Assembly (NCBI GenBank): GCA_025602905.1
Contig: JAHLKI010000001.1
Span: 682,001 to 746,000, forward strand
DNA length: 64,000 bases
Direction of reading: 5' to 3'
Source of the DNA: Phlyctochytrium arcticum
Lineage: Eukaryota; Chytridiomycota; Chytridiomycetes; Chytridiales; Chytridiaceae
Positions 46,815 to 58,663 of this stretch are shown piece after piece. The position numbers were made by a program, and so were the translations under genes. The notes below the pieces were generated by a model. That model worked only from the letters and a program-made list of their open reading frames with translations. It searched no databases and was not told the DNA's origin. How positions within the stretch are numbered: position 1 is the first letter of the stretch; each line of letters starts with the position of its first letter.

Positions 46815-48573
46815 TTATTTGGCTGTGACGGGTGGCCCCATCTCGCGGCGGTACTGCTTGACAAACAAGGCCAACACAATAATCATGCCCGCAAAGGGAA
46901 CCGTGACTAAGAATGTGGTGTTGAGTGATTCGGCCAAGGACCGGATAACATTGGATCGGAGCGGTTCAGGGAAGTTTTGGATATCGGTAACGCGCTCGGT
47001 AATGTGCTGGAAGGATTGGCCTGGCGCATTCTTCTCCAGCTTTTTCGCGAGAACGTTGTTGAATACGGTACCGACAATAGCCATTCCAATGACACCACCG
47101 AGAGTTTGGGAGAAATTGACCAGAGCGGTGGCAACAGCAATGCGTTCTCGCTGGACACTGGCTTGAATTCCAATGATGCGGCCCTGGATCATGGTTCCCA
47201 TATCGACACCCGCAAAGATGAGGTAGCCTATTTGCATACCCCGGTTGGAGGTAGCGTTGAGAGTAGAGATCAGTCCGGTTCCGATGGTGAGGAGTGTACC
47301 TCCAACGGAAAAGAAGGGAACGTAGACGCCGAGTCGGGACATGAGCTGACCGGCAATGATGGAGGTGAGGGATACTCCGAGGATAAGTGGCATGGTTTCC
47401 ACACCAGCTTGGGTGGCAGTGTCCCCGTTGACGACTTGAAAGTAGATACTGACGAAGTAAATCAAAGAGTAGAAGCAGGCACCGAGAAAGAAGGCGATCC
47501 CAACGATGGCCGGGACACTGCGGTTTTCAAATACGGCGGCGGGAATGATAGGCTCATTGGCAACTTTGAGTTCGACAAAGACGAAAGCTGCAAGAATGAC
47601 GGCGCCGACGATAAACAGGGCAATGGTCTGAGGGGCACTCCATTCCCACTCGGATCCACCCAATTGCAGTGGAACCAAGATGAGAATAAGACCGGTGGTG
47701 AGCAATGCAGTTCCGAGGTAGTCGATCCGGTGCAGCTTTTCGCGGATAGAACCCTTGGGTGAGGGCATCTTAAGTACAATCTGAACGACGGCAATGGCAA
47801 TGGCACCAATCGGCAAGTTGATGTAAAAGCACCAGCGCCACTAGATATGATCGGTAAATGCTCCGCCCATGAGTGGTCCTAACACTGAAGCGACTCCGAA
47901 GACGGAACCCAACATGCCCTGGTACTTTCCACGGTCTTCAAAGCTGACCAGATCCGCAACGATAATCAAGACGAGTGAAAAGAGCCCACCACCACCCACC
48001 CCAGCAATTGCACGACCAACGATGAGCATAATCATGCTCTGGGCAGCACCACAAATGACGGATCCAATCTCAAAGACAGCCAGGGCAAAGATGAACATGG
48101 GCTTGCGCCCGAAGATGTCGGCGAGTTTGCCATAGGTGGGGGAGACGGCGGTTGCGGTGAGGAGGTAAGACGTTCCGATCCAGGCAATCTGGGAAAAGGT
48201 GTTGAAATCCTGGGCGATGCGGGTGGTTGCGGTGGCGATGATGGTTTGGTCAAGAGCTGCCAGGAAAAGGGCCAGGGCGACATCCATTAGATATGAGATC
48301 AGGTGGACCAGGGCGATGTGATACTTACTATATAAACACGAGAACAAATGCCGTTCTTGACAGCGGAACGGCAACATAACCCTTTGGCCTGGCTGGTGGT
48401 GGGACGGCGGATTCGACATTGTGGCTTTCTATCGTGTACTTGCCATCGGCTGAGGACTTTTCCGGTACGGGAGCAGCTTCGGGGGTCAAGATGATGGTGT
48501 CCGGCGGAACCGCGAGCGTCTGCTCTGAGTTGTTAGGAACCAGCTTCGAAGTATGGGAGATGTGGTCGGCCAT
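46815..48573 (-). pseudogene. Broken duplicate of the DHA2 transporter
   Basis: Closely related to the transporter at 43353-45142 along its whole length. Two independent lesions are seen. First, the codon matching Ser of SWRWCFYINLPIG reads TAG (47841-47843) where the intact copy has TCG. Second, the intron begins with GTAAGT at the expected place (about 48327), but the 3' splice site is gone: no AG occurs between the donor and the start of the homologous second exon. Translation without splicing stops at once after the first exon. TAG is used as a normal stop elsewhere in the window (NBS1, deformylase), so recoding is not an easy escape. The remaining frame is otherwise clean, so inactivation is recent or the product is kept by an unusual mechanism. 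Confidence 0.9.
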
Positions 48574-48725
48574 GGCTATTGCGGAAGAAGGGGATAGCTC
48601 TGCTCAAAATTTGCACCGGTTGAAAAATGTCGCGTACGTTTCTCCTGTGTTTTGAACCAGATCGCCACTAACAAAGACAGACCGAAGTATGATCTCCGAA
48701 GTAGGTTCAGGACGACGGCTGCTGC

Positions 48726-48733
48726 CCTTTATA
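48726..48733 (-). promoter_or_regulatory. TATA box of the broken MFS copy
   Basis: TATAAAGG on the minus strand, in the same relative position as in unit 1. Confidence 0.65.
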
Positions 48734-48893
48734 GGAGGAATCTGAGGAGGAATATCAGGAGCGGAGTTGCTAAATCATGGCGCAGGCGGCGGCTGGGCGA
48801 CGTGGCATAAGCAGCTGTCCCACTTTGTCCCGCAGCGTCGCCGCGACGCCGCGACGTGGCCAAACCGGAACGACTTCCAGCGACAAAACTCAC

Positions 48894-48923
48894 TGAGTCA
48901 CGCAAAACATTTCGCACGACTCA
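48894..48923. promoter_or_regulatory. Split bZIP palindrome, MFS promoter unit 2
   Basis: TGAGTCA at 48894-48900 and GACTCA at 48918-48923. The two half-sites are the same as in unit 1, but the spacer is 18 rather than 4 bases. Confidence 0.55.
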
Positions 48924-50234
48924 TAATCCGCCAAAATTTCGGAGCCATTGAACCGCTGAGCCGCTGGGCTGGGCTGGAACGTATTTATTTTTTATGGTGA
49001 TAGGTCTTTTCCATTTTCCTTCCCCCACATTGAGAGCACTCCGGAATAGTTTTAGCATAAGATTACATTTTGTAAGAAGCACCATCGATTTTACCTGTGT
49101 TTTCCCATGGCAGCTGTTCTTTCGAACAGCTGTCAGAATGGGGCTCTGCGGCCATCTTTACAGGGAAGTACAACTTGGTTCTCGGGCTCTAGGGCAATGA
49201 CTGGCAGTGGCAAAGAACAAAGCGCCCAAGGGATCAACTTCGATCAAATACAGCGGGACAATCGACTGTACATGGGATATGAATGGGAACTGATGCAGGA
49301 ACTGATGATTGCCCGGGAGATGAATCATTGATAATAGAGTTCGTCGGATTGAGGGATGCGCTGCACAATTATGTTGCTGTGGTAGGCATCATCCTACGTT
49401 GAAGATCCCAGTGCTTTGTGGTAAAGCTGGCTAGGACGTAATGCCGGACGGACGCAAGCTCGCAAATTGAGACCCTTTTTCGACATTGGATAGCAGTATA
49501 CTTTATCTGCCTGATGTTCACAAAGCCAAGTTGCGCTTTTTGAATGAGACCACCAAGTGGTCAGGCTCAAGAGCGATGGATGTGCTATGTGAGCAACCAT
49601 CTTGGGCATCCTGCACTATCAAATCCGACGCGTCTATAGTGATTTCTTCCCAAGACATAGTTGCTGCTCCTGTTCTTCAGCAGGCACATATAGGTATTTT
49701 CCAATGAAACTGTAAGGATCATCGTCGTTCGCCCTGAGACAAAAGTGTCCAAAGACCAAAGCCGTCACCAAGAAAAGTGCCGCCTGTGGCTGGGCGACGG
49801 TCCAAAAATGGCAATATCGCTGGGTGGCTGGTACGCTCAAAGACGTGGCAATCGCCGTCGTCGTCGTCTTGAATCTTGCCATCTGCGAAACCCCCGTCTT
49901 CATCCACCGTCAAACAACAGCGACGCCGTAGCTTATACTTACCGGCTGCGACTATCTACTGGGCTGCCGCTTCTGCTTCTGCCGAGACTCGAGACGTCAT
50001 CTGGAGCTGGCCTTTAGATTGGGCGGCCAAAAGCGCGTACTCGAGAGCGGAAATCACTGCCATCTATCTGGTCAAGTCGATATTATATTGTAAGTTGGGA
50101 GTCTGCTTTGATGCTTTGGGATATGGGGATAGGTGCTAGGCCCACTGGAGCATCCCTTGGGGAATCGGGATTTTATCAACAAGATGCTAAACTGCAAGTT
50201 CTGGATTCTCTCCATAGATTTTTATTAGCCAGCC

Positions 50235-53200
50235 ATGAGACTGCGACATATCGACCGCACGGCCACTATCAGCTGGTCCCCAGGCCAGTATGAATCGAAT
50301 GGTCCACTTCTGGCGGCGGGAACGGTCGCGGGAGCGCTCGATGCCTCATTCAGCACAGCGGCCGAACTAGAGATCTTTGATTTGAATTTGGGTGCCCAGC
50401 CAGGGACACCCGGATCAAAAAGTTTGCGGAAACTGGGAGCAGTCAATGGAAACGCGCGGTTTGTTATGAAATACAGCAAAATTCGCATGGATATTCATTG
50501 ACTCTGTTACAGATTTAACCGCCTGGCCTGGGGAATGCTCCCAAAAGATACAACGCAGCCATTAGGGATTTTAGCGAGTGGAATGGAGAATGGCGAACTC
50601 GATTTGTGGGATCCCAGTGCGATCATTGCTGGAAACCAGCAAAGCGCTCTGATAATGCGACACTCAATTCACACTGGTCCCGTCCGTGGACTAGACTTTA
50701 GTCCTGTGCAGGGTAATTTACTTGCATCAGGAGCAACCGATGGAGAGGTTAGCAATGCATTCTCAGATTTTGGTGGGAACCAGTACTGATTGGAAAGTCG
50801 TAGGTTTACATCTGGGATCTAACAAACCCAACCAAACCCTACACTCCTGGACCCAAGTCCCAGCGTTTGGAAGATATTAGCGTGCTTTCCTGGAATCGAC
50901 AGGTCGCTTACATTTTGGGTACTGCAAGTAACAATGGATACACAGTATTGTGGGATTTGCGTCACAAGAAGGAAATCATCACTTTGGCACATCCTGGAGG
51001 CCGGAAACCAATTACCGCATTGGCTTGGAATCCTTCTGTGGTATGTATAATCAGAATTATAGGAGACACGGCACAATTTTTTACTCGTGGGTATAATAGC
51101 CAACTCAACTTGTGACAGCATCCGAAGACGATAATGCCCCAGTAGTCCTCGTGTGGGATCTTCGTAATGCCAGTGCTCCGCAAAAAGGCCTTCAGGGTCA
51201 CCAAAAGGGAGTCTTGTCGCTTGCTTGGTGTGCAAAAGACTCTGATATGTTGATTTCCTGCGGAAAAGACAACACCGCACTGGTGTGGAATCCCAACACT
51301 GGAGAGATGGTTGGAGAGCTTGCTCGGAGTCACAATTGGGCGTTTGACGTACAATGGTGCCCTAAGAACCCTGATCTCGTTGCGGTTTCCAGTTTTGATG
51401 GACACGTGTCGGTGCACTCATTGCAATCATCTGGGGCAGATGAAACTGAGGAACCTCCCACACCCATCGCTCAACAACCCGTTAGTGGCGATGTGTTTGA
51501 CAACCTTGCATTTAACCAGCCCGAACAGCAACCTACCACTCAATTTTGCCTTAAACAACCCCCAAAATGGCTTCGCCGACCAGTCGGAGCGGTATTTGGA
51601 TTTGGTGGCAAGCTCGTCAGTTTTGACAATCAAACCAGATTTGTCAACGTGGCAAAGGTGGCTACCCTGCCTGAATTCGCTTCTCGCGTCGATGAGCTTG
51701 AAGCTGTTATTGCGGATGGTAGCGTTGAGGCTTTCAAGCACTTTTGCGACCTGCGCGCATCTCAGTCATCCGAGAGCAATGAGACGGATCGGGAGATGTG
51801 GTCTTTCTTGAAGGTTATGCTGGAGGCGGGTGCTCGCACCCAAGTTTTGGATTATTTGGGCTTTGACCGCGCCAATGTCGGAGGAGACCGCCTAGTGCAT
51901 CTACTTCAAAACTTGAAATTGACGGCATACACGAAGGATGCCGAAGATCAGCCGCTTGAATCTACCCCTCAGCCTGAGCAAACATTCGCGCATTCGCCAA
52001 CAGCTGATGGTGCGAATACCAACGGCATTGACTCCCTCACTTTTGGACAGTCGGAAGCCGAGTTTCCAGATATTTCTCAGCAACCTGATCCCATCCAACA
52101 AACTTCGCAGGCCAAGAAGCGCAAAGCAGAGCCTTTTGCCTTGTATCCATCTGCAAAGAGTGGCGAGCAGGGTGATATCGACACTTTGATTACACGCGCG
52201 TTGCTCTTGGGTGATTTCGAGACTGCCGTGGAAGTCGCACTTGGTGCTGGCCGTCTTTCTGATGCATTGATTTTGGCCGTGTCGGGTGGATCTGATCTTC
52301 TCCTGCGCACTCAGCAGGAATACTTTAAACGTCAAGCGCAAAGTAAAAGCTACATTCGCGTATTGCGCAGTGTGGTCAATGGAGATTTGGCAGATGTCGT
52401 TGAGGACGCCGACTTGGATGGCACCACTGGAAACTGGAAAGATATTTTGGCACTTATCTGTACCTACGGACGCGAGGATGACTCTGCCGCTCTGTTTTCG
52501 GCGCTTGGCAGACGTTTGGAGGCCAGCGAGAATCACGGAGCACAAGGCGGCAACCCCCGGGAAAACAAGAAGTTTGCTGCCGTACTGTGTTATTTGGCAG
52601 CAGCAGACCTCAAAAGGGTTGTAGACAACTGGAGTCTGCGAGAGCGAGAGGAAGAGCATCAGCTACTCGATGATGCCCGTTCCACCAACAAGAAACTCAC
52701 TACGCCTTCTGTTACCCATGTTGTTGCTCTCCAAAGTCTTATTGAGAAGGTTACCGTCTTCCGGAAGGCAATCGGTTTCTCTGATCCGGAGCTTACCCAG
52801 CCAAGCGGTTATTGTGAGCTGGAGGGTCTGTACGAGCACTATGCTGAGTACGCTGAGAAAGTTGCTACTCAGGGAAAATTGGATTTGGCGTGGTCGATAC
52901 TGGAATTGATTCCAGAAGGGTTCCAATGGAAACCAAGTCCTCAAGGAAACGGATCGCACGGACCACCACTTGGATCTCGCGACAATGCATTGGCCACTCT
53001 CAAAGATCGTGTATTCAAGAGTGGAGGCCTTCGGCGTCAAGTTACCTATCAACCTGCACCGGCTTTCGAGGTTCACGATATTCTCACCCCTCCAGTTGCT
53101 GCCGCACCAGTCCAGCAAAATGCGTACGGTCAACAGTCGTGGCAGCAACAGCAACAGCCGGCATTTGGAGGTTACCAGAATACATATGCCCAACAGCAAG

Positions 53201-54862
53201 CAGTGTCACAACCTGCTTATGGTAGACAGCCAGTCTCTTCGGTCCCATCGTATGGCACAGTCCCACCCCCAGTTCCAGCCAGCACACCTTACGGTCAGGT
53301 GCCGCAACAGCAGGCGTCATACCCATACCAAGATCAGGCGCCTGTTGCTAACCAATACCAGTCATATGGTGGTTACTCGCAGCCGAGTGCACCTCCCACC
53401 GGACCCCCACCATCTGGCGGGTTCGCTGGTGCGTCTATGGCCGATTTGGGTGCACAACCAATCTCCACTCAGAATGTTGCTCCCACCGTTGGGTTTAATG
53501 ATCCACAGATAGTTCCAAATAAGGCTCGGCCTCCCAAGAGCACTACGCCTGCGCCAAACCAATTCCAGGTGGCTGCAGCGCAAAGCTCGGCGGCGCCTCC
53601 TCCCATGGGTGGTTATGCTCCCGGGTCGGCTTTTGCAAATGCACCACTACCTGCGCCAGTCAACCGGTCGGCCACTGCTCCTCCAGGCGCTCATCAGCCC
53701 TGGGCTCAACAGGACACGGCTGCCCCACTTCGGATGTTGTCGCCTGGACCAACTCCCACTGGCGGATTTGGCACAGATTATAGTTATGCTGGAAATCCCG
53801 TCGCACCACCGGGCGCTTCTATGGCCCCGCCGCCAACGCCTCCTTTGGGTGGTGGTCACGCAAGCAGCATGGGCGGGCCGACAACATCGCAATCTTCCCT
53901 GGCTTCGCCGCCAACCGGACGCAACTCGACGCCGCAACCACCACCATCTAAATACCGTAAGTTCCCTTTCCTTCATGTATGTGTTCATGAATATGTTGGC
54001 TGACAGCTACGTACAGCACCCGGAGACCGGTCGCATATTCCAGCGGCCCATAAACCATTGTATGAAGGACTTCAGAAATACCTTGACTTGTTTAAAAGCG
54101 TTTCCAGTGCGGTAAGAGTTATATTTATTTCACGACACATTTTTCTTTCCAATGCTGAAAATCTTTTCCGTCTCCTGTAGCCCCAACAACGTAGGATTTA
54201 CGATGATGCTGAAAAGAAACTCAACATTATGTTTGATCAATTGAATGCTGAAGAAGTTCCGATCGACGTAGTTGAGAACATGTTGGAGTTAGTTAAGGGT
54301 GAGAAAAAAATGAATTTTTTCTCAGCATATGCTGAATCTTTTGCTAAACTACTGGTGCCATTCAGCTCTTGACGCCCGAGACTTTTCCAGCGCTCATCGT
54401 ATACAGGTTGACCTGATGACAACGCGATTTGATGTCACTGGCAAGTGGATGTTGGTCGTAAAGCGAATCATTGATGCCGCTGAGAAGATTGCCAATGGTG
54501 GCGCTGCTCAACAGCAACAGCAGCAGCAACGACAACAGCAACAGCAGCCGCCGCAACAACATCAACCACCACCTCCTCAGCAACAGTATAGCCAACACCA
54601 ACAACAACAACACATGCCCCCACCTCCCCATGCGTCAGGTCCACCGCAACATCATCTGCAACAACAACGCATGGGACCCGGCCCACAGCACCCGCAGCAC
54701 CCGCAGCACCAGCACGGCCCACCTCCCCCCATGTCGGGACCACCCCCTCCCTCCCAGTTTGGTGCTCCCCCTTCATCGCAAAACCAGTTTCATCACCAAG
54801 TGCAGCCCATCCACGCGCCGCCTCCTAGTTCCGCGCCACATCCGGGCATGTCATGGCGATAG
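50235..54862 (+). CDS. SEC31: COPII outer-coat protein SEC31
   Basis: Structural protein of the COPII outer coat, which with Sec13 forms the cage of ER-to-Golgi vesicles. Seven exons (50235-50458, 50513-50747, 50804-51040, 51100-53956, 54017-54111, 54181-54298, 54366-54862) give 1,420 residues. Seen: MRLRHIDRTATISWSP, the typical start; a WD40 propeller with LASGMENGELDLWDP, GATDGEVYIWDL, YTVLWDLRHKKEI, TASEDDNAPVVLVWDLRN and WAFDVQWCPKNPDLVA; then the helical ACE1-type region (ALLLGDFETAVEVALGAGR onward); a long Pro/Gln-rich segment (about 53060-53960) that in this family binds Sec23; and a C-terminal helical domain (YEGLQKYLDLFKS, RDFSSAHRIQVDLM). The end is unusual: about 120 residues of poly-Gln and Pro/His-rich repeats follow that domain. 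Confidence 0.97.
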
Positions 54863-55691
54863 AGCTTTGCTCTCTTCTTTTTGATTTAATGTTTTTTTGC
54901 AGCCTTATTTCTTTTTTTCTCGCCCCTCTAGTAAAAAAAAATCTGCTTTCTCGCAACCCTTTGGTCTAATCGCTCTCCCTTCTTTTCCTTTTTATGCTGT
55001 CCTTCTGTGAGTATTTTACGGACTCTTTTTTCACGCGCGCCAAAAAAAAAGAGAATCACACGGTTGGAAAGCTTTTGGGTGGATTCTTGTTTTTGGGGGC
55101 GGGCAACGGGTTTTCTATGAACATGTTTTGTACTCTACAGAAATTTTTCGAAAAATCCTCATCTCATTTTACATGACTTGCACTTCCCAAACTTTGGCTG
55201 ATACTCTGCAATTGTTGGTCTACAACCTTGATACAAATGTCGCAGTGCAGCCAAAGCAAGCTGCGGGAAAGTAGCCTCCGTCGAGTATATGTAGATGGAC
55301 GCGTGAACAGACGCGTCAAACAGCCTCAAAAAGCCAAAAAGCTTGGACAAGTTTTGACATTGGAATTGGACGCGCTTGACTGCTGTTTTTCTCATCCATC
55401 AGGGAATTAGAGCTCTAAATTCCAAAAAAAAAAAAGTGGTAGGTGCCGAGTAATGTCCCGCCCGGCCCGACTGTGCGGTTTTTTTAGCAGGCGGGATTTC
55501 GTCTAGATGTTTGTTAGAAAGCAAAGATTAGATTGAGTGATCGATGGGGGGGTCAGTCCAAGCGCAGGAGCTCAAGAGACGTTAAGAAGGTCTCCCCGTT
55601 GGGGCTCCGCTGGCTCCGGTCACCGGTTGGCATAGACTCTTATTCCTCATACAATTCAATTATAGACTCATAGAGTAGACATTTATCGGAT
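54863..55691. other. SEC31-GMC spacer
   Basis: 829 bases with several homopolymer A or T runs (for example 55421-55434). No gene recognised. Confidence 0.45.
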
Positions 55692-57493
55692 ATGCCCGGA
55701 TTCATCAAGTCCTTTGCGACCGTCGCAGCAGCATCAGTCCTTCTCATTTCAAGTTCAGTTGGAGCCAGTTCCAAGATTGACGCAAACCAAGAATACGATG
55801 CCATCTTTGTGGGGCTCGGGGCAGCCAACTCGATTGCCGTAACCAAAGTCGTTCAAGCGTTCCCCCAACGGCGGTTTCTGGTCATTGAAAAGGGGGGGCC
55901 GACCGCTTCGAGTGTCGGTGGACGAGACTTTGCGCCGTACTTTGCCGATGCAGCCGATAACCGAACCATCTTTGACGTTCCGGGAGAATACCAAAACATT
56001 GCGTTTCAAGCCAAGGGCGACAAGTATCGGATCCAGGAAAACTATGCTTGGCAAGGCAAAGGGTACGGGGGCAACTCGGTGTTCAATGGGATGTTGTATC
56101 AAGAGCCCCAGGATTGGTACCTCAACACATTGCCGGCAGGATGGCAAGCAAAAGATTTCACGCAGTACTGGCGGACGATTCGCAACAAGTTGACCATCAC
56201 CAAGGCCCCTTCGACGGACGGCAAGAACGACATGGCGAGATTACTTCCTTGATTGGCGATGCGATGACAGAGGTTGGGTACGATGAGGCGGATATGTCGG
56301 CACTGGGACCGTTGGAAAAAGCTGCGGGATACTGGAACGAAGCATATGTGGCGACGAATGGGCAGGGTGAGCGGGGCGGTCCAATTTCGGGATGGTTGCG
56401 CGAAGTGGTGGGTCGGGACGGGGAGCCGATTGTGTCCAATTTGGATATTATCCCGTACGCGACCGTGACACGCATTGAGTTTGACGAGGAGAACGACGCT
56501 AGTCGGGCAGTGGGTGTGTTGTACGTGATGGAAGGAGACAAGGATGTGCAACGTATGGCTCGGTTGGCTGCCCGGGGGCGAGTGGTTGTGGGCGCGGGTG
56601 CTCTTATGACAACGCGGTTGCTTTACATGTCGGGCATTGGGCCCCGCGGCAAGGAAGACCAGATTTTCGCCGACCCTGTACTGCGCAGTGTTGGATTCCC
56701 TCGCAACAATCAAGCTCTTGGACAATTATACGACCACGTTGGTATGCAGATCATTGTAGAGTATCAAGGCAACAAGGACGACGTGCAGACAATTCGGTAT
56801 AACGAGTACCAGGAAAACGCGGCCGAGCTTGCGCAGTACGTCCAACATCGACAGGGACCATATTGCCAGTACGGACCGGTCTTCGTTGCCCAGTGGAACT
56901 CGGGCAGTGAGAATGTCTCGCATCCGGATGTGGAGATGTTTTTGTTTCCCATCACGCCTGGCCATGAAGAGTTCAACAAGCGTCGGGCGTTCCAAACCAA
57001 CTTTATGTTACTGGATCCCATCTCGCATACGCAGCTAGGTCTGCATGCCAACAACTCGGTCGCCAAGCCCGATATTTACCTGCAGTCAAGAGCGGATCAA
57101 ACGACGATGATGAAGGCCATTAGACGATTTGTCAACGACATTCTGCCCCAGATCCCTGGGCTCAAAATGGCGATGGGTCCGCAGGACACCAACAGCGACA
57201 AAGCCATGCTCGAGTACTTTTGGAGCAAAGAGAGTGGAGGACCGTCCATTCAACATCACATGACGGGCATGGTGCCCTTGACGGAAGGGTCCGCGGAGGA
57301 GGTTGGTGGGGCAGATCCGGTTACGCTACGCGTGCGCGGCACGCGAAATGTTCATGTTATTGACGCGTCCATCTTGCCGCTGTCGATTCCAGCTCATCCC
57401 ATTGCGATGGTCATGGCGCTAGGCGAGAAGGGGGCAGACACGCTCATTGCTGCAATGCACAGCAGCCAGTCGCGAGCGCGAACCAGACGATGA
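55692..57493 (+). pseudogene. Secreted GMC-type FAD oxidoreductase with a frameshift
   Basis: Flavin-dependent alcohol or sugar oxidase/dehydrogenase family. Seen: a signal peptide (FATVAAASVLLISSSVGASS); the FAD-binding start EYDAIFVGLGAANS and LVIEKGG; YGGNSVFNGMLYQEP; a middle region with VVVGAGALMTTRLLYMSGIG; and the C-terminal catalytic region with IQHHMTGMVPL and VHVIDASILPLSIPAHP. The last motif has His where many family members have Asn, giving a His-His rather than His-Asn pair. Near 56228-56236 the frame changes (KNDM to GEITSLIGDAM) with no room for an intron; one missing base would explain it. Either the gene is a young pseudogene or the sequence has an indel error here. Everything else looks intact, about 600 residues in total. 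Confidence 0.85.
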
Positions 57494-58180
57494 ACACACC
57501 AAAAATAGAACAACCTCATTGTGTGGTTTCACCTTTTTTCCAAATATTGTCTACCTTAATTCCATCTTGATTTTCTATGTTGTCTTGTCATATTAGCTGC
57601 AGGCTGATGGAAAACGGCAGAATGTGGAAAAATGTACATATACAACCCTGATTGTAGTAATGGATGATTTTGTTCGAATGCATGTAGCGATCTTCTAATC
57701 TCAACCGTTTACGGTACAGAATTTAGAACCCTTGGATAAGTTGACGCTCCAAACTTAATAAACTTACGCTTTTGAGGAATTATCATAACTCTAAATTAGA
57801 CATCCACTTGCCCTCCATCAGGCTCCATGGCCCACTTAAGCCTGGATAAGTAAAAAAAAAGTCCACTGGACAACACAACAAACATCAAGATGACTACCCG
57901 GATTCTTTTCGTAGCCTGGGCCAACAAACATGAAAAAAAAGGTCCTGCCTCCAAAATTCCAAAATGCCAAACAGTCAAAGTGACGCGAGGTGACTCATCC
58001 CCGGTCATTCTGAAAGGAATGCGCAGCGGGCGCCTAGGCCTCGCCCGCCGCGGGATCCTGGATATGTACACGCTGAATCACACTTTCACAGAATTTCACA
58101 CTCTGAACGCGTAGCGTGTCGGCGTGAATCAACGCGTTCGTTGGTGGTGGTCGCAGCGGAGGGCCTGAGGGCCCGAGGGC

Positions 58181-58187
58181 TATAAAA
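58181..58187 (+). promoter_or_regulatory. TATA box of the MLRQ-like gene
   Basis: TATAAAA, 129 bases before the start codon and preceded by a GC-rich stretch. Confidence 0.7.
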
Positions 58188-58235
58188 GGAGAAGGGGGGG
58201 GTAGCGATCCTCCCACCTTCATCAACTCAACAATC

Positions 58236-58301
58236 ACTACTACTGCCAGCAGCAACTAGCAACTACTACTACCCCCACTACTACTACTAGCAACTACTAC
58301 C
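58236..58301 (+). repeat. ACT-triplet-rich 5' leader
   Basis: Repeated ACT/CAA triplets with almost no G, directly before the start codon. Such leaders are expected to be unstructured and well translated. Confidence 0.7.
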
Positions 58302-58309
58302 TTACAAAG

Positions 58310-58663
58310 ATGGTTGCAGCAACAATGCGTCAAATCCCCATGGAGTGCTACCCGCTCTTTGCCATGATTGGCACCGGTGTCACCTTTGGCTTTTACGTCG
58401 CCGGAAAGCACTTGCTCTCAGACCCCGAACTCAGGTTGCGCCGACCCACCGCCGGCCCCCTCTCCATGCACTGGCAGGATCGCCTCGCCACGCTCAACGA
58501 CCAGCAAACCTCGCGGCCTTACCCGCAGCTCTCGGGATCCTTGACGGCTGCGTCGCCTTCATCCGCATCACAAACATCGGCTGCCCGCACCTTCCCATCA
58601 TTGCAAGACAAACGCAACATTGAGCGTATGAGCGCAACGAGCGCGTCTCTGTCGGCCATCTAA
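58310..58663 (+). CDS. MLRQ/NDUFA4 (B12D)-like small membrane protein
   Basis: Single-exon protein of 117 residues. Seen: RQIPMECYPLFAMIGTGVTF followed by GFYVAGKHLLSDPELRLRR, one membrane helix framed as in the B12D/MLRQ family (Pro, then PLF, a glycine-rich helix, then a short basic/acidic stretch with DPE). Known: MLRQ/NDUFA4 proteins associate with respiratory complexes of the mitochondrial inner membrane. The last 60 residues are Ser/Thr/Ala-rich and have no match in my memory. A strong-looking promoter (TATA box, ACT-rich leader) suggests high expression, consistent with a respiratory protein. Confidence 0.75.
   Translation: MVAATMRQIPMECYPLFAMIGTGVTFGFYVAGKHLLSDPELRLRRPTAGPLSMHWQDRLATLNDQQTSRPYPQLSGSLTAASPSSASQTSAARTFPSLQDKRNIERMSATSASLSAI

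Larger units (their letters stand above)
46711..49670. repeat. Tandem duplication, unit 2
   Basis: Second copy of the unit described at 43240-46560, in the same orientation. The gene inside is broken. The promoter core, TATA box and bZIP half-sites are retained. Confidence 0.8.
48574..50234. other. Region between broken MFS copy and SEC31
   Basis: The first 430 bases are the unit 2 promoter. At 49460-49910 the minus strand has overlapping open frames, one starting MSWEEITIDASDLIVQDAQD (about 49645 down), whose counterpart in unit 1 (46435-46555) is degraded. No family is recognised and no complete gene model could be built. Confidence 0.45.
57494..58309. other. Region upstream of the MLRQ-like gene
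   Basis: 816 bases. Includes TGACTCA (57991-57997, Gcn4/AP-1 type), an 8-bp inverted repeat GAACGCGT/ACGCGTTC (about 58105-58140), a TATA box and an ACT-rich leader. A minus-strand open frame (57796-58071) has one hydrophobic stretch but no known family and was not called as a gene. Confidence 0.5.

Noticed and set aside
43698..47762. Long plus-strand open frames opposite both MFS genes (43698-44309 and 46977-47762)
   Set aside because: They lie antisense to a conserved transporter, have no domain, and arise from its codon usage.
47841..47843. Reassignment or programmed readthrough of TAG in the MFS copy
   Set aside because: TAG ends several intact genes here (NBS1, deformylase, SR protein), and the same copy has also lost its splice acceptor; simple decay is enough.
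56225..56240. Programmed -1 frameshifting in the GMC gene
   Set aside because: No slippery heptamer is present at the break; an indel is simpler.
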